Below are positions 9,303 to 17,709 of a stretch of DNA of 64,000 nucleotides, in pieces. Numbering within the stretch: position 1 is the first letter of the stretch; each line of letters starts with the position of its first letter. This stretch comes from PFL25 sp046260155 (GTDB lineage: Bacteria > Chloroflexota > Anaerolineae > Anaerolineales > UBA4823). The notes below the pieces were generated by a model. The model was given only the letters and a program-made list of their open reading frames with translations. It was not told the origin of the DNA and did no database searches. The translations under genes and the position numbers were made by a program. The DNA lies in NCBI GenBank assembly GCA_046260155.1, contig JBJYXV010000032.1:1-64000 (forward strand). Reading direction: 5' to 3'.

Positions 9303-10200
9303 TCAGGCAAGTATTTTCCTGGTATACCCGTCTATTATGTGCCAAGGCCTGAACCCGCAGGCCTGGTAGAGTCCGTGGGCAGCTTCATTATCACCGAAAT
9401 GAGCAACCGTTGCATACTGCATCCCAGCCTCAGCCATCTTTTGCATTCCGTACAGCAGCAACGCCCGCCCAAAACCACGCCGCCTGTAATCCTCGTGGGT
9501 ACCCACCGGTTCAAACAGGCCAGTGCGGTTTAAGTGGTCGAACCAGATGATACAGAAGGCTGTAAAAGTGCCATCCGGAGCCTGGATAACCAGCTCCCTT
9601 TCAGGCTGGTAACCTGGAGATTCCATGACATACCGGTACAACTCTGGTGTCCAATTTGCTCTGCTGAAAGCCGCGCTATGTACTGCAGCAAGTGCGGCGG
9701 CATCCTCAGGTCCTTTCGCTGACTGGAACGAATATCCATCGGGAAGCGCAGGCACAGGATTTTTATCTATCTTGGTGCGGTTCAAAACATAAGGTAACTC
9801 GTTGTCTGGTTCCCAGCCCAATGCCGTGAGGATTTTAGCTCTGGCGGTATCACCCCGAAATGCATCCGCAAAGACGAAGTCACTGACAATATTGTGCTGC
9901 TGCATTTTTTCCACAGTACGCTTGAACGCAAATTCCAGGATCATCGATTCAAACTCATCCCCCCGCCGATTCGGGTGTATCTGGGCATCAAAACTCTTGT
10001 GACTAGGATCGACCAGCAGCCATGCAGCTACCCCGTGATCATCCTCCCAAATTGTAATGAGATCAACAGGGTCATAATATTTGTTGCCATTATAGATATG
10101 GTGGGGGATGTCTCCAGGATGAAGATATCCACAGTGATCAGTTACCGCGATCGCTGCAGCATTGAAATCCTGGAGCAGCTTAAGATCGTATTCACCGTTA
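9303..10200 (-). CDS. GNAT N-acetyltransferase, 5' end lost in assembly gap
   Basis: The reading frame stays open from the stop at 9303 up to the N run at 10200, so the start codon lies in the gap; the ATG at 9944 is internal. The C-terminal half carries the acetyl-CoA loop VGTHEDYRRRGFGRALL followed by a GNAT beta-alpha unit (ATVAHFGDNEAAHGLYQACGF). The N-terminal half (residues coded by 9945-10200) contains IWEDDHGVAAWLLVDPSHK, the shape of a first, degenerate GNAT domain, so this is probably a tandem-GNAT protein of 300 or more residues. Acceptor substrate unknown. Confidence 0.8.
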
Positions 10201-10300
10201 NNNNNNNNNNNNNNNNNNNNNNNNNNNNNNNNNNNNNNNNNNNNNNNNNNNNNNNNNNNNNNNNNNNNNNNNNNNNNNNNNNNNNNNNNNNNNNNNNNNN
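10201..10300. other. Assembly gap (100 N)
   Basis: Exactly 100 undetermined bases, the conventional filler for a scaffold join of unknown length. It cuts off the start of the GNAT gene; the MFS gene ends 13 nt beyond it. Linkage between the two sides rests on scaffolding only. Confidence 0.98.
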
Positions 10301-10313
10301 TGGAGAATATATC

Positions 10314-11720
10314 CTAATTATCAGCAGGCTGCTCATCGATTGACACTTCCGGGATGGTAATGTTTAACAACAAAGCGACCAGCATGGCAACCGCCCCGAT
10401 AAGAAAAACTAGCTTTAAACCACTTTCCAAATCTGGGGCGGCGTTCTGCGCAATGCCCATTATGGCAGGTGCCACGGAAATCCCAACCATTTGAAAGAAG
10501 AACATCGCGCCAACCGACACGCCCAGCAGACTTTTGGGAACCGCAAATTGCGCGACCAAGGTATTGATCGTGGGGATGGCGCCCATCCCAAATCCGGCAA
10601 CTGCGGTGACTAGGACATAAACCCATATAGGCGTATTGGCGGTAAAACGCCACATGGCAAACATGCAAAGGGTCACAATGGTATAGCCCAGATTGTACAT
10701 CCACTTGTATTTTCCGGTCCTCGCTAACAGGAATCCTGCCGGAATGCCCATGAATGACACGATCACCGCAAACGGTGTCAGCATCGACCCGCTGATGGTT
10801 GGGCTGATCGCCATCACATCTTGCACAAAGATCGGTGAATACGCCAAAATCCCCAGCATACCAAAGAGAGATAGAAAATTCCCACTCGCGGCAGTAAGAA
10901 AGGTGCGGTTAAAGAGCACCCGGGGATCCAGGATAGGCGCAGCTACCCGCTTCTCAATCTGGATGAAGCCCGCCCAGGCAGCCGCGGACAGGATCAGCAG
11001 GAGCGATCCTGCCCCCAGTTTGCCTGGCGAACCGAGGCGGGAGAATCCGAAGATGAGCGTGGCAATCGCGAGAACTACCACGAGCGTTCCCCAGATATCC
11101 ACTTTGGGGTTGGTTGTCTGTGTGTTTTTAGGAAGCGCCATCGCGACCAGGGTACCTGCGACGATCAGCAGAGGAATCGTCCCCCAATACAGCCCGCGCC
11201 AACCGAACACGCTTTCAGCGACAATACCACCCAGCACAGGACCAATCAGCGCTGCGATACCCGTGGGCAGGTTGAGCAGCCCCGTCCATTTGGCCAATTC
11301 CCTGGCGAAGAAGAGATCGCCCACCGTTGTGAAACACAGCGGGATAATGGGAAAATGCCCAATACTCATAAAGGTCGCGGTTGCAATTAGAAGAGCCATC
11401 GAGGTCACTTGGGTTGTGAGTGCCAGCCCAACCCCGAAAATCACTATCGAAGCGAGTAAAATCGTACGCCGCCCATACATATCGCCGAGCTTCCCAAAAA
11501 GCAATGTGGATGCCGATCCAGCGAGGGCGGGCAGTGCGATCAACCACGAGAAGAGTGCCATCCCGTCAAATTCAGCGATGATTTGCGGTTGGGCGATATT
11601 CCTGGCGTTGATGAACAGGTAACTGACAAACTGCGTGAGGAAGACCGCCATCACACCAAGGGCAACCTTTCGCCTAGTTTCCGCGCTGTGTGGAACTGGG
11701 GGTGCATTTACTTGTGTCAC
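10314..11720 (-). CDS. Major facilitator superfamily transporter (drug:H+ antiporter type)
   Basis: A 468-residue inner-membrane protein with 12-14 predicted hydrophobic segments. MFS motif A is visible as GKLGDMYGRR after the second helix, and the GxxxGPxxGG-like motif C is in LIGPVLGGIVAE, which marks antiporters. It starts with GTG (MTQVNAPP) and no strong ribosome-binding site is seen. It is the last gene of the minus-strand run headed by the MerR regulator, 46 nt after the broken aldo/keto reductase, so export of a toxic compound or its reduced product would fit; that is inference. Confidence 0.88.
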   Translation of the reverse strand: MTQVNAPPVPHSAETRRKVALGVMAVFLTQFVSYLFINARNIAQPQIIAEFDGMALFSWLIALPALAGSASTLLFGKLGDMYGRRTILLASIVIFGVGLALTTQVTSMALLIATATFMSIGHFPIIPLCFTTVGDLFFARELAKWTGLLNLPTGIAALIGPVLGGIVAESVFGWRGLYWGTIPLLIVAGTLVAMALPKNTQTTNPKVDIWGTLVVVLAIATLIFGFSRLGSPGKLGAGSLLLILSAAAWAGFIQIEKRVAAPILDPRVLFNRTFLTAASGNFLSLFGMLGILAYSPIFVQDVMAISPTISGSMLTPFAVIVSFMGIPAGFLLARTGKYKWMYNLGYTIVTLCMFAMWRFTANTPIWVYVLVTAVAGFGMGAIPTINTLVAQFAVPKSLLGVSVGAMFFFQMVGISVAPAIMGIAQNAAPDLESGLKLVFLIGAVAMLVALLLNITIPEVSIDEQPADN

Positions 11721-11766
11721 GGAGTATGCCTGTTTCTGGTGTAAATATTTTCCTAGTACTTAGTAA

Positions 11767-12764
11767 TTAAGCATCATAGGGAATTAATCCCACGATGGGA
11801 TGCGGCACATAGGGTTCTTCCAAATATGCCATGTCTTCAAAGGATAATTTTACCGTCAATGACTTGACTGCGCTCTCAAGGTGAGAAAAATCTTCGTCGC
11901 ACCGATGATCGGCGCGACTATGGCTGTTTTTTGCAGCATCCAGCCCAGGGATACATGCATCCTCGGGAGGCCGTATTTCCCAGCCATTTCGGCAACACGA
12001 TCAATAATCACCTGGTCAGCTTCGGCAGTGGCATCATATTTCTGTTTGGCAATGGGGTCTGTTACCGGGCGCGTGGAAGTCTCTGACGTATCCCGCGCCA
12101 GGCGTCCCGAGGCCAGTGGGCTGTAAGGTGTGACCGTTATTTTTTCTTCGATACACAGCGGCAACATTTCCCGTTCCTCTTCGCGATAGATGAGATTGCA
12201 GTGACCCTGCATCGAAACAAAGCACGTCCAGCCATTCTTTTCAGCAGCATAAAGTGCTTTCTGAAACTATCAAGCGTACATGGCGGATGCGCCAATGTAA
12301 CGCACCTTGCCCGCTTCGACAACATCATGCAGGGCTTCCATCGTCTCCTCAATTGGGGTTTGGTAATCCCAGCGGTGGATGATATAGAGATCGACGTAAT
12401 CCGTACCGAGGCGCTTTAAACTTTGGTCAATCTGGCTCAGAATATGTTTGCGAGAGAGCCCGCCGCCGTTGGGACCCTCATCCATTTTCCCGAACACTTT
12501 TGTGGCAATGACTACTTCATCTCGATTGGCAAAGCCGTTTAAAGCGCGTCCTAGAATTTTTTCACTGCTGCCAAAAGCATAAACATTGGCTGTATCAAAG
12601 AAATGGATGCCCAAATCCAGTGCCCTTTTGATGATCGTGCGGCTGTCTTTTTCATCCAGCGCCTAGGGATCATGCACCCAACCCTCCGCAGTGCCAAAAC
12701 TCATGCAACCAAGACAAATCGGTGAGACATCCAGTCCGGTATTCCCAAGTTTTACAACTTCCAT
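11767..12764 (-). pseudogene. Aldo/keto reductase, inactivated by three stops and a frameshift
   Basis: Reading from ATG 12764, one frame gives a typical AKR (MEVVKLGNTGLDVSPICLG, then FFDTANVYAFGSSE, ATKVFGK, YIIHRWD). It is interrupted by TAG at codon 34 (12663-12665, in HDP*ALDE where relatives have Trp) and by adjacent TGA and TAG at codons 165-166 (12267-12272, in SMYA**FQ where relatives have Trp-Gln). All three fit single G-to-A or C-to-T changes. A further +1 shift in a run of five T (coding strand, near 11886-11890) separates GATKIF from the true C-terminus, which continues in another frame as SHLESAVKSL to a stop at 11767. A short fragment may be translated but cannot be a functional TIM barrel. 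Confidence 0.92.
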
Positions 12765-12787
12765 TTCAAATCTCCATATACTCAAGC

Positions 12788-13186
12788 TTACTTACCTAGA
12801 TATTGTTCTTCGCTAACGTGCTCCGTCCACTTGGTCGCATCTTCTCCGGCTTTTTCCACAACTGCGATATGTGTCATCGCCGTCGTCGGTGCGGCACCAT
12901 GCCAGTGTTTCTCGCCCGGTTCGATCCACACCACGTCACCAGGGCGGATTTCCTCGACAGGCCCTCCCAAACGCTGCACCCTGCCGAAACCAGCTATCAC
13001 GATCAATGTTTGCCCCAGCGCATGAGCGTGCCATGCTGTCCGGGCGCATGGCTCAAAGGTTACGTAAGCGCCGAAGACACGCGCTGGTGCGGGCGCGTCG
13101 AACAATGGATCAACCCGCACTGTGCCGGTAAACAACTCCGCCGGTCCACTTCTGGAGGGCTGTGAGCAATTTCGTTTGATTTCCAT
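12788..13186 (-). CDS. Cupin-domain protein
   Basis: A 132-residue single-cupin protein. Cupin motif 1 is visible as TAWHAHALGQTLIVIAGFG and motif 2 as PGDVVWIEPGEKHWHGA, giving metal-binding His residues. Preceded by AAAGGA. It lies 28 nt after the carboxymuconolactone-decarboxylase-like gene; this pairing of a small cupin with a CMD protein and aldo/keto reductases is common in bacterial genomes, but the reaction is not known. Confidence 0.88.
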   Translation of the reverse strand: MEIKRNCSQPSRSGPAELFTGTVRVDPLFDAPAPARVFGAYVTFEPCARTAWHAHALGQTLIVIAGFGRVQRLGGPVEEIRPGDVVWIEPGEKHWHGAAPTTAMTHIAVVEKAGEDATKWTEHVSEEQYLGK

Positions 13187-13214
13187 TTTTGAATTCCTTT
13201 ACTCGAGTTCCAGG

Positions 13215-13538
13215 TTACTTCCCTAAGACATCCTTTGCAACCAGGATGGCAGAGATGGCCCGCGGCCATCCAGTATAGAAAGCCAGGTGAATCATGACTT
13301 CAGCGAGTTCGCTTTCCGAGAGACCGTTTTTCCTGGCCAAATCCAGGTGGCTCGATAGTTGCGCCGTATTTCCATTGGCGATGAGGGCAGCAACCGTGAT
13401 CAGGCTGCGGTCGCGCGGCGACAGCTCCGTACGTTGCCAGACATCGCCAAACAGCACATCGTCCGTGAGTTCCGCCAACTTGGGCGCGAAATCCCCCATG
13501 AGTTGCTGTGCGCGTGATTGCTCTTTTGGTTCGGTCAT
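13215..13538 (-). CDS. Carboxymuconolactone decarboxylase family protein
   Basis: A 107-residue all-helical CMD/AhpD-fold protein (DVWQRTELSPRDRSLITVAALIANG, then HLDLARKNGLSESELAEVMIHLAFYTGWPRA). It lacks the CxxC of AhpD peroxidases, so it belongs with the decarboxylase or lactonase-like members and probably has no thiol redox role. GGAGAT lies upstream of the ATG. Cupin neighbour 28 nt downstream. The true substrate cannot be inferred; carboxymuconolactone is only the name-giving substrate of the family. Confidence 0.88.
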   Translation of the reverse strand: MTEPKEQSRAQQLMGDFAPKLAELTDDVLFGDVWQRTELSPRDRSLITVAALIANGNTAQLSSHLDLARKNGLSESELAEVMIHLAFYTGWPRAISAILVAKDVLGK

Positions 13539-13578
13539 CTTATATCTCCATATGTTTGCGATGACAGGGCTTCAATCA

Positions 13579-14430
13579 TTAAACATTCAATTTTCTTTCG
13601 CCCAGCCATTTCACCATTTGAGGATCACGATGGTCAAAGAAGCTGCTGGTTTTTGTGTCCAGCGTTGCTATCGCTGCCATGTCTTCCGCATCCAATTCAA
13701 AATCGAAGATACTGATGTTCTCAAGCATCCTTTCCTTGCGGACGGTTTTGGCCAGCGCGACAATGCCTCTTTGGACAACCCAGCGTAGAATGACCTGGGC
13801 AACGCTTTTGTGGTGCCTTGCTGCGATGGAGAGCAGGGTTTCATTTTCGAAAATATTATTCCTGCCCTCTGCGAACGGCGCCCAAGCTTCGACCACCACA
13901 CCATTCGCCTCGAAAAACTTTTGTGAGTCCATTTGCTGTTGGAATGGACTTACTTCGATCTGATTGACCGCAGGCGCGATCTGGTTATGAATGATCAAAT
14001 CTATTGTGCGATCGGTGTGAAAATTCGAGATGCCAATCGCCCTGATCTTGCCCTGCTGATAGAGTTCCTCCATCGCACGCCATTCGCCATGGACATCACC
14101 GCAGGGCTGATGGATGAGATACAGGTCTAAATAATCCATTTGCAGACGATTCAGGGATTTATCAAAGGCTTTGAGTGTGTCCTCATAGCCATTACTCTGG
14201 ATCCAGAGTTTGGTGGTGATGAACAAATCTTCCCTGGCGATACCGCTTTGTTGGATGCCCTGACCCACCGCTTCTTCATTCTGGTAAGAAGCAGCCGTAT
14301 CGATGAGGGTATACCCAGTTTCAACCGCATCGATCACGCTCTGTTCACATTCAGCAGGGTCGGTGATCTGGAACACGCCTAAGCCAAGAATCGGGATTTC
14401 TACGCCATTATTTAACTTTACTGTTTGCAT
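13579..14430 (-). CDS. Aldo/keto reductase (2,5-diketogluconate reductase-like)
   Basis: NADPH-dependent carbonyl reductase with an intact TIM barrel of 283 residues. The catalytic tetrad is Asp44, Tyr49 (LIDTAASY), Lys74 (TTKLW) and His107 (LIHQP). The GISNF motif and the C-terminal VALAKTVRKERMLEN, the cofactor phosphate site, are present. GGAGAG lies before the ATG. It is the sixth gene of the MerR-led run. Broad aldehyde or ketone reduction is the expected job; no specific substrate can be claimed. Confidence 0.93.
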   Translation of the reverse strand: MQTVKLNNGVEIPILGLGVFQITDPAECEQSVIDAVETGYTLIDTAASYQNEEAVGQGIQQSGIAREDLFITTKLWIQSNGYEDTLKAFDKSLNRLQMDYLDLYLIHQPCGDVHGEWRAMEELYQQGKIRAIGISNFHTDRTIDLIIHNQIAPAVNQIEVSPFQQQMDSQKFFEANGVVVEAWAPFAEGRNNIFENETLLSIAARHHKSVAQVILRWVVQRGIVALAKTVRKERMLENISIFDFELDAEDMAAIATLDTKTSSFFDHRDPQMVKWLGERKLNV

Positions 14431-14462
14431 GGTTCTCTCCCTAATTTTGAATCGTTAATAGT

Positions 14463-14846
14463 TTACGGGGTAAGCAATTTGGTAAACGAGAGCGACGCCA
14501 ACTTCCAGCTACCAGCTTGCTGAACATAGACTTCTGTCACCAGAAAAGGATTAGTGACCTCGCTGCCGCCAACCAAGGCGAGCAGCGTGATCCTGCTCAA
14601 AAGGACAGCTGTGTGATCCATGATATTCACCGACACTTCGTGGATATCCGCGTGCTTGTAATGAATCCCGCCGCTCTTGATGATTTCCATTTCACGCTCG
14701 TTGCCCCAGGCTCCACCCATGTGAACAAAGACAGATTTCTCATTGAAGAGTGCCTCCAGTGCTTCTGCATTGCGCGCTCCCATTCAATCCCACTTCTCTT
14801 TAGAGAGATGGATCACTTCTTGTTCCAACTTTGTATATTGCATCAT
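14463..14846 (-). pseudogene. NTF2-like (DUF4440/SnoaL) protein with early nonsense codon
   Basis: From 14846 (ATGATG, GAGG upstream) the frame begins MMQYTKLEQEVIHLSKEKWD and then meets TGA at 14784-14786, followed immediately by ATG GGA GCG. The rest, residues MGARNAEALEALFNEKSVFVHMG and onward to 14463, is an NTF2-like fold. Related proteins have Trp at this place, so TGG to TGA is the simplest explanation. A product restarted at 14783 (106 residues) would lack the first helix; since the stop and the new ATG are adjacent, re-initiation is possible, and the gene may be only partly dead. Confidence 0.7.
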
Positions 14847-14917
14847 TTTTCGCCTCATGTATCTTCGTAAATTACGTGGCTATAAGGAGGGTGATTTTAT
14901 TAAATAGAGTAAGGCTA

Positions 14918-15950
14918 TTATCGTGGCACTTCTATATGTCTTTGCCAGAATTGAACAGCCAGATCCATCCATCCTTCCGCATCAATTCCAGTACCAAGTC
15001 CAAATCCGTGCCCTGCGCTCTCAAACCTGTGATACTCGACTTCCACACCCGCATTTTTTAGGTTCTCTACCCGCTTTTCCACTGTGTTGACGTTGGCTAT
15101 CCAATTGTTGGCGGCCACGGTAATGAATGTCGGGGAGAAATCACTCGCTTAGCTGGATTGACCGGTATAAGCGATGACGACCTTTGCTGGCCTTGGTAGA
15201 TCGCCGCCACCATAAGCAGACACCCCGTTAAAGGCAATATTGCCAGCCATCCGGGCGCCAGCTGATCCGCCCCATAGCGCATAATCGCCTGTATCCACCC
15301 CGAGCGTTTTCGCATTACGGAAGATGTAGGCGATCGCTGCAGCCAGGTCTTCGGTAGCGTTACCTTCGCTGCCGATCCGGTACCGTATTACAAAAGCGTT
15401 CAAGCCTGATTCACTGATGCGCTGGGTTAATGGAAAACCCTCATGAAGAGAGCCCCAATATGAGAAGCCACCCCCCGGGCATACGATGGCAAATGGAGCA
15501 CCTGGATTACCCCGGTAGAAAAATAGCCCGGTATTCTTTTTTCCGGGATCTATGGTCTTCTGCTCGTCTGAATAAATATCGTAAAATAATTTTTTTGCCA
15601 TCCTTTGCATCGTCGATCATATGGTTAATCGCATCGATCACAATATCAGGTTCAACATAGCTGTGATACGGCATAAATGAACCAACATTGCGCAGTTGGG
15701 TGTCGTAGTAACTAGAACTATCATCACGAGGTAATAACAACTCACCAAAACCTTCAAATGCAGGGTGATTTACGATATCCCGGATAGCGGTATCGATTGT
15801 CAGGTGGTTGTACATTTCACCGTTTTCTTCTGAATATTCCGAATCAATTTCAATCACATCCTTATATGTACAACCCAAAAGTATCAACATTGGAAATAAT
15901 AACATCAGGCTACGGCTAAAAGGGGCGTTCGCCATATCAACTTTGTACAC
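14918..15950 (-). pseudogene. Alpha/beta-hydrolase (esterase) lipoprotein, broken
   Basis: Three pieces make one gene. The N-terminal piece (15950 GTG or 15935 ATG) has a signal peptide with lipobox LLGC. At 15590-15600 a run of seven A (coding strand) shifts the frame: DDAKDGKK continues as LFYDIYSDEQKT only if one A is removed. The core then carries an oxyanion-type PGGGFSYW motif and nucleophile GGSAGARM, as in BD-FAE/carboxylesterase-like hydrolases. A TAA at 15149-15151 interrupts it after AYTGQSS; the same frame resumes with TFITVAANNWIANV and the catalytic His in SAGHGFGLG, ending at 14918. The homopolymer shift alone could be a sequencing error; the TAA is harder to explain that way. 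Confidence 0.85.
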
Positions 15951-15971
15951 CCCTACAGCTCGGAATATCGT

Positions 15972-16937
15972 CTAGTACCGGTGGCCGACCACTGCGATAT
16001 GTGACATAGCGTTTCTAATTTCACTCAGGTCCTCGTCAGTCAATTTAATATCAAGCGCACCGAGGTTCTCATCCAGGCGATGGAGCTTGCGGGTCCCTGG
16101 TATGGGCACAATCCACGGTTTTTGGGCCAGCAGCCAGGCAAGGGCGATCTGGGCTGGCGTTGCATCGTGATGCTCACCGATCCGCTCCAGCAGGTCAATC
16201 ACCACCCGGTTTGCTTTGATCGCCTGCTGGGTAAAGCGGGGATTGTGGCTGCGGATATCCGAGCTATCGAAGGTCGTATTCTCATCAACCTTACCGGTCA
16301 GGTAGCCGCGTCCCAGCGGACTGTAGGGAACCAATCCGATGCCAAGTTCTTCGCAGGTAGCCAGCACGTTATTTTCTTCGATTTCCGTCCACCAGATGGA
16401 GTATTCACTCTGCAAGGCGGCTACCGGTTGTACAGCGTGCGCTCGTCGGATGAGGTCGGCAGGGGATTCGGATAACCCAAAGTGTTTGACCTTGCCCTCC
16501 TGGATCAGATCCTTGACAGTGCCGGCCACATCTTCGACGGGTACCTCCGGATCAGGCCGGTGCTGGTAAAACAGATCGATAGACTCAACCCGGAGACGTT
16601 TGAGCGATTCATCGGCCACGCGGCGGATCTGCTCGGGACGGCTGTCCAGCCCATAGCGGGGATGCGGGCCATCTTCGCCGTGTTTCCAACCGAATTTGGT
16701 GGCGATCACGACTTTACCCTTGAAGGGCTCCAGCGCCTCGCCCACCAGTTCTTCATTCGTGAAAGGGCCATACACTTCTGCCGTATCGAAGAAGGTAATG
16801 CCGCGTTCGACTGCCTTGTGCATAAGGTCAATCATCTCGCTCTTTTCGGTAGGATAATCACCAAAGCTCATCCGCATACAGCCCAAGCCCAGGGCTGAAA
16901 CTTCTAACTTACTGGGTCCAAGTTTACGCTTCTGCAT
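15972..16937 (-). CDS. Aldo/keto reductase
   Basis: Intact 321-residue NADPH-dependent reductase. Catalytic residues Asp51 and Tyr56 (FFDTAEVYG), Lys81 (ATKFG) and His126 (LFYQHRPD) are all present, as is the cofactor-binding IPGTRKLHRLDENL near the C-terminus. AAAGGAG lies upstream of the ATG. It follows the MerR gene by 14 nt and is therefore the first enzyme gene of the run and the best candidate for the primary target of regulation. Relatives reduce aldehydes and sugar ketones; the physiological substrate is unknown. Confidence 0.93.
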   Translation of the reverse strand: MQKRKLGPSKLEVSALGLGCMRMSFGDYPTEKSEMIDLMHKAVERGITFFDTAEVYGPFTNEELVGEALEPFKGKVVIATKFGWKHGEDGPHPRYGLDSRPEQIRRVADESLKRLRVESIDLFYQHRPDPEVPVEDVAGTVKDLIQEGKVKHFGLSESPADLIRRAHAVQPVAALQSEYSIWWTEIEENNVLATCEELGIGLVPYSPLGRGYLTGKVDENTTFDSSDIRSHNPRFTQQAIKANRVVIDLLERIGEHHDATPAQIALAWLLAQKPWIVPIPGTRKLHRLDENLGALDIKLTDEDLSEIRNAMSHIAVVGHRY

Positions 16938-16951
16938 TTTTATAACTCCTT

Positions 16952-17338
16952 TTATTCCTCAACTAGAACCATTTCGTTTTCGGCTTTCAAGACGGCTTTT
17001 TCATAAAAATCGATTTTATAGTCCAGGAAATCAAGCGTCTCCTGCATTTCTCGCAACCTGGCTGCCACCTGTACTCGCTGCTCGACCAAGATTTGTTTTC
17101 TGGCTTGCATGGTATGGTCGCCCTGTTGGACTAATTTGAAATACTCGATCAGCACTTCGATGGGAAGATCAACGCTGCGCAAGCACTTGATGAATTCAAC
17201 TCGCCGGATATCGAGATCGCTGTAATCCCGGATGCCGCCATCTGTTCGATTAACAGGAGGGAGCAGCCCAATCCGCTCATAATAGCGGAGCGTATCCGCT
17301 GATACATCGCATTTTTCACTTACCTCCGAGATCTTCAT
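16952..17338 (-). CDS. MerR-family regulator, AdhR/NmlR-like
   Basis: A 128-residue MerR regulator: N-terminal winged helix (MKISEVSEKCDVSADTLRYY, then ERIGLLPP) and a C-terminal dimerisation coiled coil (about residues 75-115). Start ATG 17338 is chosen over 17383 because GGAGGT lies 7 nt upstream and this is the canonical N-terminus. Cys52 in FIKCLR matches the single conserved cysteine of Bacillus AdhR, which senses reactive carbonyl compounds. No metal-binding C-terminal cysteines are seen. Its own promoter carries a MerR-type operator, so it probably activates itself and the downstream genes when modified by electrophiles. Confidence 0.9.
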   Translation of the reverse strand: MKISEVSEKCDVSADTLRYYERIGLLPPVNRTDGGIRDYSDLDIRRVEFIKCLRSVDLPIEVLIEYFKLVQQGDHTMQARKQILVEQRVQVAARLREMQETLDFLDYKIDFYEKAVLKAENEMVLVEE

Positions 17339-17357
17339 AGTTGCACCTCCGGAGAAC

Positions 17358-17388
17358 AGTATAGCACCTGGAGTTAGCTCCAAGTCAA
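17358..17388 (-). promoter_or_regulatory. MerR-type promoter with operator dyad in a 19-bp spacer
   Basis: On the minus strand: -35 TTGACT (17383-17388), spacer of exactly 19 bp, -10 TATACT (17358-17363). The spacer is filled by an 18-bp imperfect dyad, CTTGGAG-CTAA-CTCCAGG (17367-17384). An overlong 19-bp spacer with a dyad between the boxes is the hallmark of MerR-activated promoters. It lies 20 nt upstream of the merR-like start. Confidence 0.88.
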
Positions 17389-17608
17389 GGTTTTTTTGAA
17401 AATTATGGGAAATTCTTGGTGGATTGTTTTGGAAACTAACAAAGGGAGAAAATGCTTTACCAATCGGAGATCACCGGCATTCCTGAGATCCTTTCCTGTA
17501 AGGATTGAGCTTGTTTGGATCTCGGAAGAAAGTTTTATCCACCCTTGGTTTTTGATTGATGTTCAGAATGAATTTTGGCTGAACAATTAAATTAAATAAT
17601 AATATTTC

Positions 17609-17637
17609 TTGACAACTGATCAAAAATCTGCCATACT
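17609..17637 (+). promoter_or_regulatory. Sigma-70-type promoter upstream of the lacI-like gene
   Basis: TTGACA at 17609-17614, 17-bp spacer, CATACT at 17632-17637, in an AT-rich stretch. Transcription would start near 17644, just before the CCGG dyad and the LacI-family gene. Confidence 0.7.
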
Positions 17638-17647
17638 ATTAGTGATT

Positions 17648-17677
17648 TCCGGTAACGATGCCGGGAATGATACCGGA
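17648..17677 (+). promoter_or_regulatory. Candidate LacI-family operator (CCGG dyad)
   Basis: TCCGGTA (17648-17654) and TACCGGA (17671-17677) form a perfect 7-bp inverted repeat, and a third CCGG sits at 17661, so the three CCGG cores are spaced 12 bp apart. The site begins just after the expected transcription start, a position suited to repression. Binding by the adjacent LacI protein is inference. Confidence 0.5.
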
Positions 17678-17709
17678 GGCTTGACATCCAAAATAATAGG
17701 CGAGGTTCA

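Noticed and set aside
11767..15151. Recoding of TGA or TAG as Trp or other residue
   Set aside because: Several intact genes in the window end in TGA or TAG with proper C-termini (the glycyl radical enzyme, sigma-54, MFS), and the broken genes also have frameshifts, so real stops are the simpler reading.
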